A stretch of DNA of 64,000 nt from CAVXHQ01 sp963789535 (GCA_963789535.1 CAWBKU010000004.1:310001-374000), one strand, 5' to 3'; numbered from the stretch's first letter, positions 1-8,699 are shown. Program-made: numbers and translations. The notes: generated by a model not told the origin, from the sequence alone.

Positions 1-53
1 TTACCCCCGCCGCCGCCGCCCGCCGCGCGCTGGCGCCGCTCGACGCGCCATGA
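1..53 (+). CDS. 3' end of an unidentified upstream gene
   Basis: The frame that starts at base 3 is open from the window edge and ends in TGA at 51-53. That stop overlaps the ATG at 50 of the next gene (ATGA). Only about 16 residues are visible, rich in Ala and Arg, which is too little to identify a family. The overlap is the main reason to believe that a coding region ends here and is cotranscribed with the hydrolase gene. Confidence 0.35.
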   Translation, partial: TPAAAARRALAPLDAP

Positions 54-862
54 CCGGCCCCAAGGACTATCAATCCCGCCTGTTCGACGGCGCCCGCCTG
101 CGCGCCCTGCACTACACCTCCGGCCACGCCAAGCTCCTCGTGACCTTCGATTACCGGATGATCGGCAAGGCCGATTTCCCCCCCGCCCGCACCATCCATG
201 CCTTCGACGAGCGCGGCTATGACCAGATCCGGATCCAGAGCCGGGCGAACGACTGGTTCATCAACCCCGAGACGCCCGCCCTCGAGGCGGCCCTCGCGCC
301 GCTCGCCGCGCGCTATCGCAAGGTCCGGATGATCGGCTATTCGATGGGCGGCTACGGCGCCTTCCGCTTTGCCGCGACGCTGGGCGCCACCCACATCTTC
401 GCCGTTTCGCCGCAGGTCTCGCTCGATCCAGCCGTCGCGCCTTATGAGTTCCGCTACAAGACCGAGGCCCTGGGCTTCGATCCTGCCCTCGGCGATATCG
501 CCACCCGCCCCCGCCCCGAGTGCGAGGGGTTCATGGTCGTCGACCCCTTCGATGCCACCGACATGGCCCACGCGCACGCCCTTCAGGCCCTCTTTCCCCG
601 CGTCGGCATCGTCCGCCTCGGTTTCGGCGGCCACCCGGCGACGGACGTGACGACCGGCGCAAAGCAGGGCTTTCCGGTGCAGCGCACCGCGATCATGGCG
701 GCGCCGGACGCCCGCTACGTCCACGCCGCCCACCGGCGCGCCCGCCGCCTCTCGCCGCTCTACTGGCGCGCGCTGGCCGCCCGTGCCACCCGCCGGCCCG
801 CCCTCGCCGCCCGCGCCGCCGCCGAGGCCGACCGCCTCGCGGCCCTGCCGCCACCGGCGTGA
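50..862 (+). CDS. alpha/beta-hydrolase-fold protein
   Basis: The 270-residue protein carries the nucleophile-elbow motif GYSMGG at residues 96-101, with Ser98 as the likely nucleophile after a hydrophobic strand. This supports an alpha/beta-hydrolase fold. No signal peptide or membrane segment is visible, so it is probably cytosolic. A late His-containing segment (GFGGHPATD, about residue 190) could supply the catalytic His. The C-terminal 50 residues are Arg/Ala-rich. The start overlaps the stop of the preceding frame. The substrate cannot be inferred, and no neighbour points to a pathway. Confidence 0.7.
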   Translation: MTGPKDYQSRLFDGARLRALHYTSGHAKLLVTFDYRMIGKADFPPARTIHAFDERGYDQIRIQSRANDWFINPETPALEAALAPLAARYRKVRMIGYSMGGYGAFRFAATLGATHIFAVSPQVSLDPAVAPYEFRYKTEALGFDPALGDIATRPRPECEGFMVVDPFDATDMAHAHALQALFPRVGIVRLGFGGHPATDVTTGAKQGFPVQRTAIMAAPDARYVHAAHRRARRLSPLYWRALAARATRRPALAARAAAEADRLAALPPPA

Positions 863-1197
863 GCCTTGCGCCGCAACCGGCCATCGCGTCTGTCGCGCGC
901 GTCCCCCCCTTCCCTCGGCAGCGGCGTTTCGACCCCCGGCCGCCCTCCCGCAGCGGCACCCCCGTCCGACCGCCGCGGCGCCGACCCGCACCGTCGCCCA
1001 CCGTCGCCCTGCCACGCCGGGTGCGCCGGGCACGGCGCCCATTTCCCGGTTGACGCCTCTCCCAATTCTCCGTATGCGCTGTCATCCGAATTCCGGGGTC
1101 CGCACGGGCCCCATCCCGAGAACCGCCGCCCCCGAAAGGGTGGCCCCAATGACGGCCCCGCCCGGCTAGATGCCCGGTGCCGCACCAAGGATACGCT
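863..1197 (+). other. 335-bp intergenic region upstream of rpmB
   Basis: This is GC-rich DNA without a credible gene. The open frames here lack family resemblance and are composition artefacts. The only signal I can point to is a promoter-like pair at 1050-1078 and an AAGGA ribosome-binding site just before the rpmB start. Confidence 0.5.
1050..1078 (+). promoter_or_regulatory. candidate rpmB promoter
   Basis: TTGACG (1050-1055) is followed after exactly 17 bases by TATGCG (1073-1078). The -35 element is close to consensus and the -10 is weak. It lies about 120 bases before the rpmB start, in the only gene-free stretch upstream. This is an inference from spacing and sequence only. Confidence 0.4.
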
Positions 1198-1500
1198 ATG
1201 TCGCGCCGCTGCGAACTGACCGGAAAAGGTCCGATGTCTGGCAACAACGTCAGCCATGCCAACAACAAGACCCGCCGCCGGTTCCTGCCGAACCTGAACG
1301 ACGTGTCGCTCATGTCCGACACCCTCGGGCGGACGTTCAAGTTCAAGATTTCGGCCCACGCCCTGCGCTCGGTCGACCACCGCGGCGGCCTCGACGCCTT
1401 CCTCGCCAAGGCCAAGGACGACGAACTGTCGCCCGCCGCGCTCAAGGTGAAGAAGGACATCGCCAAGGCGACCACCGCGGCGCCGATCGCCGCCGCCTGA
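1198..1500 (+). CDS. rpmB: 50S ribosomal protein L28
   Basis: The 100-residue protein begins MSRRCELTGKGPMSGN, the standard L28 N-terminus, and continues with the basic NNKTRRRFLPNL segment and the KFKISAHALRSVDHRGG region of alphaproteobacterial L28. It is a structural component of the large ribosomal subunit. I chose ATG 1198 rather than an in-frame ATG at 1177 because AAGGA lies seven bases upstream and homologues start at MSRRC. The Lys/Ala-rich C-terminal tail is typical of alphaproteobacterial versions. It is monocistronic: a hairpin follows the stop and a promoter-like sequence precedes it. Confidence 0.97.
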   Translation: MSRRCELTGKGPMSGNNVSHANNKTRRRFLPNLNDVSLMSDTLGRTFKFKISAHALRSVDHRGGLDAFLAKAKDDELSPAALKVKKDIAKATTAAPIAAA

Positions 1501-1540
1501 CCGGCCCGCCGCGCCGTTTCGGGCGGCCGATACCGACCAA

Positions 1541-1570
1541 GGCCCGGCCCCGCGCCGGGTCTCTTCGTTT
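1541..1570 (+). terminator. Rho-independent-type terminator after rpmB
   Basis: GGCCCGGC (1541-1548) can pair with the segment at 1554-1561 as an 8-bp stem including one G-T pair, with a 5-base loop. It is followed by the T-rich TCTTCGTTT. It begins 40 bases after the rpmB stop, so a terminator is plausible, although the T tract is interrupted. Confidence 0.5.
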
Positions 1571-1624
1571 CTGGGCGACGAAAATGGCGGCGCCTCCGCC
1601 CCGTCCTCCGGCTCCGCCGCCGAC

Positions 1625-1690
1625 TTTTCACGGTGCCACGAAACTTCCCGAAGGGGGGGCAGGCAGGGGGCAGACATCCCCCATCCCCCT
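1625..1690 (+). repeat. interspersed hairpin repeat, degenerate copy R1
   Basis: This is a diverged copy of the element best seen at 1813-1873 and 57927-57987. It begins TTTTCACGGTGCCACGAAAC, continues with runs of G and ends with CAGACATCCCCC. It is the first of three copies in tandem in the rpmB-hrpB gap. Confidence 0.6.
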
Positions 1691-1715
1691 TTTATCCCCT
1701 GCGCCACCGCGCACC

Positions 1716-1770
1716 GTTTGCGTTGCCGCAACGACTATCTCTTTGGGGGGGCCGCAGAAGGGGGGGCAGA
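1716..1770 (+). repeat. interspersed hairpin repeat, copy R2
   Basis: It contains CGTTGCCGCAACG, a small perfect inverted repeat, followed by TCTTTGGGGGGGCCGCAG and GGGGGGCAGA. These are the same modules in the same order as at 1813-1873, but the terminal C-run arm is lost. Confidence 0.6.
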
Positions 1771-1812
1771 ATGGCGATCTCCATCCTTGCCCCTCCAGCG
1801 CCGCCGCCCCCC

Positions 1813-1873
1813 TTTCACGTTGCCGTAACACCTCTCGGGGGGGCCGCAGGCGGGGGGCAGACAGCCCCCCTCC
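1813..1873 (+). repeat. interspersed hairpin repeat, near-complete copy R3
   Basis: The modules in order are TTTCACGTTGCCGTAACA, CTCTCGGGGGGGCCGCAGG, and the hairpin GGGGGGCAGACAGCCCCCC. It matches the copy at 57927-57987 at all but about two of 61 positions. It ends 49 bases before the hrpB start. The G/C-run hairpin could stall or terminate transcription, but that is inference. Confidence 0.75.
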
Positions 1874-1922
1874 GCCCTCGCCCCACTCGCCTTCCGCCCC
1901 GCGCCACGCCATAACCGCGCCC

Positions 1923-4334
1923 ATGTCCGCGCTTCCCATCGATGCCGCCCTGCCCGCACTCCTCGACGCCCTGCGCGCCCGCGGCATGGCCGTCCTCGAG
2001 GCGCCGCCCGGCGCCGGCAAGACCACCCGCGTCCCCCTCGCGCTCCTCGACGCGGGCCTCGTGACCGGCAAAATCCTGATGCTGGAGCCCCGCCGCCTCG
2101 CCGCCCGCGCCAGTGCCGAGCGCATGGCCGACACCCTCGGCGAAGCCGTCGGCCAGACCGTCGGCTACCGCATGCGCGGCGAGGCGCGCGTCTCGCCCGA
2201 TACCCGCATCGAGGTCGTCACCGAAGGCATCCTGACGCGGATGCTCCAGTCCGACCCCGACCTGCCCGGCATCGGCGCGCTGCTTTTCGACGAATTCCAC
2301 GAGCGGTCTCTGAACGCCGATCTCGGCCTCGCCCTCGCCCTCGAGGTGCGCGCAACGCTCCGCCCCGACCTCCTCCTGCTGCCGATGTCGGCCACCCTCG
2401 ACGCCGCCCCCGTCGCGGCCCTGATGGGCGGCGCCCCCCTCGTCACCGCCACGGGCCGCGCCTTCCCCGTCGACGTCCACTATCTCGACGCGCCACGCCC
2501 CCGGGACGAACGCCTCGCCGACGGCGCCGCCGCCCTGATCCGTCACGCCCTGTCGCAGACCACCGGCGGCGTCCTCGCCTTCCTGCCGGGCGAGCGCGAG
2601 ATCCGCGACACCGCGGCCCGCCTCGGCACCCTCCCCCACTGCGATATCCGCCCGCTCTACGGGGCGATGCCCTTCGCCGCCCAGCGGGCCGCCATCGCGC
2701 CGGGCGATCCCGCGCGGCGCAAGGTCGTGCTCGCCACTGCCATCGCCGAAACCTCGCTCACCATCGAGGACGTGCGCGTGGTCGTCGACGCCGGCCGCGC
2801 CCGCCGCGCCCGCTACGACCCCGGCTCCGGCATGTCGCGCCTGATCACCGAACGCGTGACCCGCGCCGAGGCGACCCAGCGCGCCGGCCGCGCGGGCCGC
2901 GTCGCCCCCGGCCACGCCTACCGGATGTGGACCCGCGGCGAGGACGGGGCGCTGGCCGCCTATCCCCCGCCCGAAATCGCCGCCGCGGACCTCACCGGCC
3001 TCGCCCTCGACCTCGCCCTCTGGGGCAGCGCCGATCTGGCGTTCCTCACCCCGCCGCCCGCGGCCGCCCTGACCGAGGCGCGCGCCTTGCTCGCCGATCT
3101 CGGCGCGCTGGACGCGGGCCGCATCACGCCGCATGGCCGTGCGCTCGCGGCGCTGCCGCTGCATCCGCGCCTCGCGCACATGGTGCTGATCGCGGGCGGA
3201 CATGCCGCCCCGCTTGCCGCCCTCCTCGCGGGCCGCGACCCGCTGCGCGGCGCGCCCGCCGACGTCGACCTGCGCCTGCGCGCCCTGCGGGACGGCGACG
3301 CGGCCGCCGACCCCGGCACCCTCGCCACCCTGCGGCAAGAGGGCAAGCGCCTGATCCGCACCCTCCCCCGGACCGCACCCCCGACGCTGTCGACCGGCGC
3401 GATGGCTGCCCTCGCCTATCCCGACCGCATCGCCCGGCGCCGGCCCGGCGACGCGCCGCGCTATCTGATGTCGGGCGGCAAGGGCGCCGAACTGCGCCCC
3501 GACGACCCGCTCGCCGCCGCCCCCTGGCTGGTCGCCACAGACCTCGACGGCGACACCCGCAGCGCCCGGATCCGCATGGCGGCTCCGATCGCCGAGACCG
3601 AAATCCGCGACCTCTACGGCGACCGCATCACCACCGAGACCTCCGTCATCTGGTCGCGCCGCGAGAACCGGGTCCTCGCCCGCCAGCAGGAACGTCTGGG
3701 CGCCCTCACCCTCTCCGACGTGCCGTGGGCCGACGCCCCGCCCGACGCGGTCGCCGCCGCCCTCTGCAACGGCATCCGCCTGTCCGGCCTGACGCTCACC
3801 GGCCCTGCCGCCCTCTTTCGCGCCCGCGTCGAACTGGTCCGCACCCGCCACCCCGACCTGCCCGACATGTCCGACGCCGCCCTCGCGGACACCCTCGAGG
3901 ACTGGCTCGCCCCGCACCTCACCGGTCTTGCCACGCTCGACCACTGGCGCCGCTTCGATCCCCTGCCCGCCCTGCGTGCCCTGCTCGACTGGGACCAGAC
4001 CCGCCGCCTCGACGCGACCGCGCCCGCCCAGTGGACCACGCCGCTGGGGCGCCGCACACCCATAGACTACGCGGGCGAGGCCCCCGAAATCACACTCCGC
4101 CTGCAAGAGATGTTCGGCACGACCGAGCATCCGACCATCGGCACAACGCCGCTGCGCGTGACGCTGCTGTCGCCCGCGGGGCGCCCGCTCCAGACCACCG
4201 CGGACATCCCCGGCTTCTGGGACACCTCCTACGCCGACGTCCGCCGCGACATGCGCGGCCGCTATCCGCGCCACCCCTGGCCGGAAAATCCGCGCGAGGC
4301 CGACCCGACCCTGCGCGCCAGACCGCGCACCTGA
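1923..4334 (+). CDS. hrpB: ATP-dependent helicase HrpB
   Basis: The 803-residue DEAH-box helicase has the usual HrpB length. Visible motifs are the Walker A/motif I PPGAGKTT (28-35), motif II as DEFH, motif III SATLD, the TAIAETSLTI segment, and motif VI QRAGRAGR, followed by the helicase-associated and HrpB C-terminal domains ending in a WPENP-containing tail. HrpB is a conserved bacterial DExH protein of uncertain physiological role. ATG 1923 was chosen because the homologous N-terminus (MSALPID) begins there and upstream sequence is repeat DNA. It stands alone, with three repeat copies directly upstream. Confidence 0.95.
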   Translation: MSALPIDAALPALLDALRARGMAVLEAPPGAGKTTRVPLALLDAGLVTGKILMLEPRRLAARASAERMADTLGEAVGQTVGYRMRGEARVSPDTRIEVVTEGILTRMLQSDPDLPGIGALLFDEFHERSLNADLGLALALEVRATLRPDLLLLPMSATLDAAPVAALMGGAPLVTATGRAFPVDVHYLDAPRPRDERLADGAAALIRHALSQTTGGVLAFLPGEREIRDTAARLGTLPHCDIRPLYGAMPFAAQRAAIAPGDPARRKVVLATAIAETSLTIEDVRVVVDAGRARRARYDPGSGMSRLITERVTRAEATQRAGRAGRVAPGHAYRMWTRGEDGALAAYPPPEIAAADLTGLALDLALWGSADLAFLTPPPAAALTEARALLADLGALDAGRITPHGRALAALPLHPRLAHMVLIAGGHAAPLAALLAGRDPLRGAPADVDLRLRALRDGDAAADPGTLATLRQEGKRLIRTLPRTAPPTLSTGAMAALAYPDRIARRRPGDAPRYLMSGGKGAELRPDDPLAAAPWLVATDLDGDTRSARIRMAAPIAETEIRDLYGDRITTETSVIWSRRENRVLARQQERLGALTLSDVPWADAPPDAVAAALCNGIRLSGLTLTGPAALFRARVELVRTRHPDLPDMSDAALADTLEDWLAPHLTGLATLDHWRRFDPLPALRALLDWDQTRRLDATAPAQWTTPLGRRTPIDYAGEAPEITLRLQEMFGTTEHPTIGTTPLRVTLLSPAGRPLQTTADIPGFWDTSYADVRRDMRGRYPRHPWPENPREADPTLRARPRT

Positions 4335-4473
4335 CCGCGCGCCAGAAACGGCGCACCGGATGGGCGACACCCCGCCGACATCCCGCAAACCGCCCGCGAC
4401 GTTGACGATAATTTCATTGACGGCGCGTAGGATCGGGACGGGAGTTTAGTGATTCTATTTCGGCGCCGCCTAT

Positions 4474-4484
4474 GTTAGTCTAAC
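4474..4484. promoter_or_regulatory. short palindrome upstream of the NUDIX gene
   Basis: GTTAG-T-CTAAC is a perfect 5-1-5 inverted repeat in the relatively AT-rich 190-bp gap before the NUDIX gene, 40 bases from its start. TTGACG hexamers at 4402 and 4417 lie upstream, but neither has a -10 at good spacing. A regulator site or promoter element is possible but unproven. Confidence 0.25.
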
Positions 4485-4523
4485 GTCAGGCCCCGGCAGA
4501 AGGGCGCACCACAAGGTATTTCA

Positions 4524-4979
4524 ATGGTCGTTCATCCCCGTCTCGGGCCCACATCCGGCAAGAAGGCGCCCTTCTCGCAACCCCTTCACGAACAACTTGC
4601 CGCGCTCTGTACCCGCAAGGGCAAGAAGGGCCGCGAAGTGTTGCTCGTGACCTCCTCCGCCGGGCGCTGGATCCTGCCCAAGGGCTGGCCGATGAAGGGC
4701 AAGCCCGACGACGAGGCAGCGCGGATCGAGGCCTGGGAAGAGGCGGGCGTGACCGAAGCCTCGGTCAGGTCCGATCCGGTCGGCAGCTTCATCTCGACCA
4801 AGTTCGACAAGGACGGCGACGAGGTGCCCTGCATCCTCAGCGTCTACCGGGTGAAGGTGAGGCAGATCGCCGACGACTACCCCGAGGCCGACCGCCGCGA
4901 CCGCATCTGGGTCTCGCCCGAGGAAGCCGCCACCATGGTCAGCGAGGACGGCCTGCGCGCGATCCTGAAGGCGCTCTGA
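4524..4979 (+). CDS. NUDIX hydrolase
   Basis: The 151-residue protein carries the NUDIX core ending in EAWEEAGV (about residues 72-79), preceded by LPKGWPMKG. The canonical Arg of the REUxEE motif is Ile here, and the first Glu position is Lys. This pattern resembles diphosphoinositol-polyphosphate-type NUDIX proteins rather than MutT. NUDIX enzymes cleave nucleoside diphosphates linked to another moiety using Mg bound by the EE residues, which are intact. A basic KGKKG segment lies near residue 34. The start ATG follows AAGGTATTTCA. It is monocistronic, and the substrate is unknown. Confidence 0.85.
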   Translation: MVVHPRLGPTSGKKAPFSQPLHEQLAALCTRKGKKGREVLLVTSSAGRWILPKGWPMKGKPDDEAARIEAWEEAGVTEASVRSDPVGSFISTKFDKDGDEVPCILSVYRVKVRQIADDYPEADRRDRIWVSPEEAATMVSEDGLRAILKAL

Positions 4980-5043
4980 CCTCTCCCGTTCCCCCTTCCC
5001 GGCACGCGCGGTCGGTATGGATGGGCCGCCGCATCACGGTTTT

Positions 5044-5077
5044 TTCTTGCCCCAAATACCTCCCCCCGGAGGGTCCG
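5044..5077 (+). repeat. interspersed repeat, short copy R7 (tail type A)
   Basis: Its reverse complement begins CGGACCCTCCGGGGGGAGG and runs into TATTTGGGGCAAGAA. The CGGACCCTCCGG-type core is shared with R5 and the AGGTATTTG junction with R6. It lies between the convergent NUDIX and argF genes. Confidence 0.5.
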
Positions 5078-5129
5078 ACATCGGAGACGGGCGCATCATC
5101 GACCGGACGTGCGCTGCGGTGCAACCGGT

Positions 5130-6056
5130 CTACCGTCCCAGACACCACCGCATGATCGCCTTTTGCGCATGGAGCCGGTTCTCGGCCTCGTCGAAGATCA
5201 CCGAATGGGGGCCGTCCATCACCGCGCTCGTCGCCTCGTCGTCGCGATGCGCGGGCAGGCAGTGCATGAACAGGGCGTCGGGCTTGGCCCGCGCCATCAG
5301 CGCCTCGTTGACCTGATAGCCGCGCAACTGGTTGTGCCGTCGCTCGCGCGCCGAGACGGGATCGTGCATCGACACCCAGGTGTCGGTGACGACGAGGTCG
5401 GCGCCCCGCACGGCGACATCGGGATCGCGGACGATCTCGATCTTCACCCCCTTGGCGCGCGCGTCCTCGAGGAACCCCGGCTCGGGGTCGAGCGGCGGGG
5501 GGCCGGTGAACGTGAGGTCGAACCCGAACTGGCCTGCTGCGTGGACGAAGCTGTTGAAGACGTTGTTGCCGTCGCCCGACCAGACCACCTTGCGCCCCCG
5601 GATCGGACCGCGCTGCTCCTCGAAGGTCATCACGTCGGCCATGATCTGGCAGGGGTGGGTCCGGTTGGTCAGGCCGTTGATGACCGGCACGGTGGCGTGT
5701 TCGGCCATCTCGAGCAGGGTCTGCTCCTCGAAGGTGCGGATCATGATGAGGTCGACGTAGCGCGACAGCACGCGCGCGGTATCGGCGATGGTCTCGCCGT
5801 GGCCAAGCTGCATGTCGGCGCCCGACAGCACCATCGTCTGCCCGCCCAACTGGCGCACGCCCACGTCGAACGAGACGCGGGTGCGGGTCGAGGGTTTCTC
5901 GAAGATGAGCGCGACCATATGCCCTGCAAGCGGTTGCACGTCGTCCGGTGCCCCCCTCGGCCGCCCGGCGCGCGCCGTCTTCATCGACTGGGCGCTGTCG
6001 ATGATGTGCCGCAGGTCGGCGGCATCGGTGGTGTGGATGTCGAGGAAATGATTCAT
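5130..6056 (-). CDS. argF: ornithine carbamoyltransferase
   Basis: It transfers the carbamoyl group of carbamoyl phosphate to ornithine to give citrulline in arginine biosynthesis. The 308-residue length is standard. The carbamoyl-phosphate-binding loop FEKPSTRTR sits at residues 52-60, with THPCQ in the middle and the ornithine-loop motif HCLPAHR at about 265-271. It is cytosolic and acts as a trimer in the family. It lies directly downstream of argD, 75 bases away with a repeat element in between, so the two are probably one transcript. No clear Shine-Dalgarno sequence precedes ATG 6056. Confidence 0.97.
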   Translation of the reverse strand: MNHFLDIHTTDAADLRHIIDSAQSMKTARAGRPRGAPDDVQPLAGHMVALIFEKPSTRTRVSFDVGVRQLGGQTMVLSGADMQLGHGETIADTARVLSRYVDLIMIRTFEEQTLLEMAEHATVPVINGLTNRTHPCQIMADVMTFEEQRGPIRGRKVVWSGDGNNVFNSFVHAAGQFGFDLTFTGPPPLDPEPGFLEDARAKGVKIEIVRDPDVAVRGADLVVTDTWVSMHDPVSARERRHNQLRGYQVNEALMARAKPDALFMHCLPAHRDDEATSAVMDGPHSVIFDEAENRLHAQKAIMRWCLGR

Positions 6057-6076
6057 GACGTATCGCTTGTTGGCGA

Positions 6077-6130
6077 GCGCCGGGGGCTGTCTGCCCCCGG
6101 ACCCCCGAGAGGTATTTGAAGCCAGAAGAA
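6077..6130 (+). repeat. interspersed hairpin repeat, copy R6 (tail type A)
   Basis: The sequence reads GGGGGCTGTCTGCCCCC (a strong hairpin), then CCCCCGAGAGGTATTTGAAG, then an A/G-rich tail. The hairpin plus GAGAGG module is the reverse complement of the core in R3/R4, while the tail differs. It fills the argD-argF gap and ends one base from the argD stop, so its hairpin would sit in an argDF transcript. Confidence 0.75.
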
Positions 6131-6131
6131 T

Positions 6132-7302
6132 TCAGGCCAGGGACACGGCAGCGGTATCGAGGCGGGCGAGGCCCTCGGCGATGTCGGCGTCGGTGAGGTT
6201 GAGCGGCGGCAGCAGGCGGACCACGTTGTCGGCGGCGGGGATGGTGACGAGGTGGGCGGCGTGGGCGGCGGCGACGAAATCGGCGGGCGCGCCCTTGCAT
6301 TTCAGGCCGAGCATCAGGCCGGCGCCGCGCACCGCCTCGAAGACGGTCGGGTGCGAGGCCACGAGACCCTCGAGGCCCTGACGCAGCAGGGCGGCCTTGC
6401 GATTGACCTCGGCCAGGAAGGCGTCGTCGGCGACGATTTCCATGACCTTCGTGCCGACCGCGCAGGCGAGGGGATTGCCGCCATAGGTCGAGCCGTGGGT
6501 GCCCGCGGTCATGCCGGAGGCGGCATTTTCGGTGGCGAGCACCGCGCCCAAGGGGAAATCCGCCGCCGATGCCCTTGGCGACCATCATGATGTCGGGGGT
6601 CACGCCCGCCCATTCGTGCGCGAACAGGCGCCCGGTGCGGCCCATGCCGCATTGCACTTCGTCGAGGATCATCAGCACGCCGGTCTCGTCGCACAGATCG
6701 CGCAGGCCCTTGAGGCAGGCGTCGGGCAGCGCCCGGATGCCGCCTTCGCCCTGCACGGGTTCGACGATGATTGCGCCGACGTCGGGTTCGGCCAGGGCGG
6801 CGCGCAGGGCGTCGTGGTCGCCGAAGGGCAGATGGGTGAAGCCGGGAAGGAGCGGGCCGAAACCCTTGGTCATCTTTTCGGACCCGGCGGCGGCGATGCC
6901 CGCCGAGGAGCGGCCATGGAACGAGCCGGTGAAGGCGAGGATGCGGGTCCGGTCGGCGCCCCGGTCATACCAGTACCTGCGCGCCATCTTGATCGCCAAC
7001 TCGCAGGCCTCGGTGCCGGAATTGGTGAAAAAGCAGGTGTCGGCGAAGGTATGCTCGACCAGCGCGTCGGCCAGCGCCTGCTGGGCGGGGATTTGGTAGA
7101 GGTTGGAGACATGCCAGAGCGCGTTCGCCTGAGCGGTCAGCGTCTCGACGAGGGCCGGATGCGCGTGACCCAGCGCGTTCACGGCGATGCCCGCGCCGAA
7201 GTCGAGATAGCGGTCGCCGGTGTCGGTGGTCAGCCAGGCGCCCTCGCCCTTCACGAAGGTGAGGGGGGTGCGGGTGTAGGTCGGCAGGATCGTCGGGATC
7301 AT
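6132..7302 (-). CDS. argD: acetylornithine aminotransferase, interrupted by a +1 frameshift
   Basis: A PLP-dependent enzyme that makes N-acetylornithine from N-acetylglutamate semialdehyde and glutamate. The N-terminal part (from MIPTILPTYTRTPL at 7302) contains the FFTNSGTEA and FTGSFHGR segments, the LDEVQCGMGRTG motif and the VAKGIGGGFPLG lysine region. The remaining 139 residues continue in another frame from GAVLATENAASG to the stop. The frames meet at a TTTCCCC run (plus-strand GGGGAAA, 6552-6558). Removing one base restores GGFPLGAVLAT and a 389-residue protein of normal length. A homopolymer sequencing error is likely because argF follows intact, though true inactivation cannot be excluded. 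Confidence 0.9.
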
Positions 7303-7833
7303 GGGATATCGGTCCTCGAAAACGACAGCCTGACCGGGCGGCGCGGCGCTGTCAAACGGGAGAGGGGGCAGGAGGCGCGCACCGGGACGCCGACCGGGGA
7401 CGGTCAGCGTCGGCGTCGGTGGCGGCGAAGGTGCGGGGTCATCGGGAGAGGGTAGCGCGGTTCGGCGGCAGGTGGAATGGGGATTCGCGGGGCGCGTGCG
7501 GGGCGCCGAAAGTTGACAGCTGTCAACTTTCGGACAAGCGGTTGATCGGGCGCAAGGTAACGGATCGTGCGCATGATTCGCGTCTTTCGGAGGATTGACG
7601 CAACGGGGTGCGATGGCGCGGCGCAGCCGGGCGTGCGGGCCCGAGGGAAGGCGGCCGGGAGGCATTGCGGCGGGCCGGTCCCGGGGGCGGCGGTGTCCGT
7701 TCGACGCGGGGCACCTTGCCGTCGAGGCGGGCGCCGCCGGTGGTCGGGCGCCGGACACGGGCGGGGCGGGGCGGTGGTGGAGGGCGGGTTCGGCGGGTCG
7801 TGGACAGGGTCGTGGACTGGGGCGCGCGCGGGG
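7303..7833. other. 531-bp intergenic region upstream of argD
   Basis: It holds no credible gene. It separates the stop of the stress-protein gene from the argD start, both on the minus strand. The one striking signal is a perfect 28-bp palindrome at 7506-7533. The rest is GC-rich and featureless to my reading. Confidence 0.5.
7506..7533. promoter_or_regulatory. perfect 28-bp palindrome (operator candidate)
   Basis: The left arm is CCGAAAGTTGACAG and the right arm is its exact reverse complement, with no spacer. Both arms contain TTGACA reading away from the centre. There is no T run on either side, so a terminator is unlikely. A binding site for a dimeric regulator, or a recombination site, fits better. 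It lies 204 bases upstream of argD. Confidence 0.55.
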
Positions 7834-8688
7834 TCAGGGGAAGATCACCACCGGCACCTTCACCGACTGCATCAGCGCGAAGGTGGTCGAGCCGATGATG
7901 AGCCGGCTGAGGCGGTTGCGCCCGCTCTTGCCGAGGACGAGGAGGCCCGCGCCGGTCTCGGCTACCTTTGCGGCGATGACGGCCTCGGCCTCGCCGGTCT
8001 CGAGGTGTTCGGTCACGTCGTAGCCCGCCTGCCGCAGGGCGCCCGCGGCGTGGGTCAGACGCTTGCGGACCTGCGGGGTGGCGGTGCCGACGCTGACGAT
8101 GTCGCAGGCGAGGCCCGCAAGGACGGAGCCTGCCAGAATCCGCTCGAGGGCGCGGCCTGCGGCGGCGGAGGCGTCGTAGGCGAAGAGGAACCGCGACGGC
8201 GCGCGGAAGACACGGTTGGCGACCATCACGGGGCGGGTGGCGCCGCGCAGCGCGCGGTCGATGTTGGAGCCGAGGTGGCCCGCGTCGAAGCCGGCACCCT
8301 CGCCGCGTTTGCCGAGGATGACGAAGCGGCTTTGCGCCTCGGCCTCGGACATGGCGGCGCTGAGTTCGCCCGAGCGCAGGCGGGTCTCGACGGTGACGTC
8401 GGGAGTGCCCTGCGCCAGATGCGCCGCGGCACCATCGAGGATCGCGCGGCCCCGTTCGCGCGCGAGGACGGCGCGGTCGGCGTCGAGTGCCGAGAGCTTG
8501 TCCATCAGGGCGGTGCGGGCGCCGAGGGCCAGCGCGCCGGAGAGATCGGCGGCGCCCCCCGCCTCGCGGCGCCCGATGACGTGGATCAGGCTGACGGGCA
8601 TCGACAGGCGCGCGGCGGCCCAGCCGGCGTAATCGGCGACCGACAGGCCATAGTCGGAGCCGTCGACGAAGGCGGTGATGCGGTCCAT
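7834..8688 (-). CDS. tandem-domain universal stress protein
   Basis: The 284-residue protein consists of two UspA-type domains. The first begins MDRITAFVDGSDYG and contains VILGKRGEG. The second begins with FLFAYDASAAAGRAL and contains the nucleotide-loop pattern VLGKSGRNRLSRLIIGSTT (G-2x-G-9x-G-S/T) near the C-terminus. USP proteins are cytosolic, often ATP-binding, and induced by stress. The gene follows the SulP transporter gene by 11 bases. Pairing of SulP transporters with USP proteins suggests a regulatory partner role, which is inference. The GAAGGGGACC sequence ahead of ATG 8688 is a usable ribosome-binding site. Confidence 0.88.
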   Translation of the reverse strand: MDRITAFVDGSDYGLSVADYAGWAAARLSMPVSLIHVIGRREAGGAADLSGALALGARTALMDKLSALDADRAVLARERGRAILDGAAAHLAQGTPDVTVETRLRSGELSAAMSEAEAQSRFVILGKRGEGAGFDAGHLGSNIDRALRGATRPVMVANRVFRAPSRFLFAYDASAAAGRALERILAGSVLAGLACDIVSVGTATPQVRKRLTHAAGALRQAGYDVTEHLETGEAEAVIAAKVAETGAGLLVLGKSGRNRLSRLIIGSTTFALMQSVKVPVVIFP

Positions 8689-8699
8689 GATGGTCCCCT

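Noticed and set aside
1815..4388. An 857-codon minus-strand open frame opposite hrpB
   Set aside because: hrpB has all helicase motifs on the other strand; the antisense product has no recognisable motif.
5040..5046. T run as a Rho-independent terminator for the NUDIX gene
   Set aside because: Only a three- to four-base stem can form before the six Ts, too weak to call.
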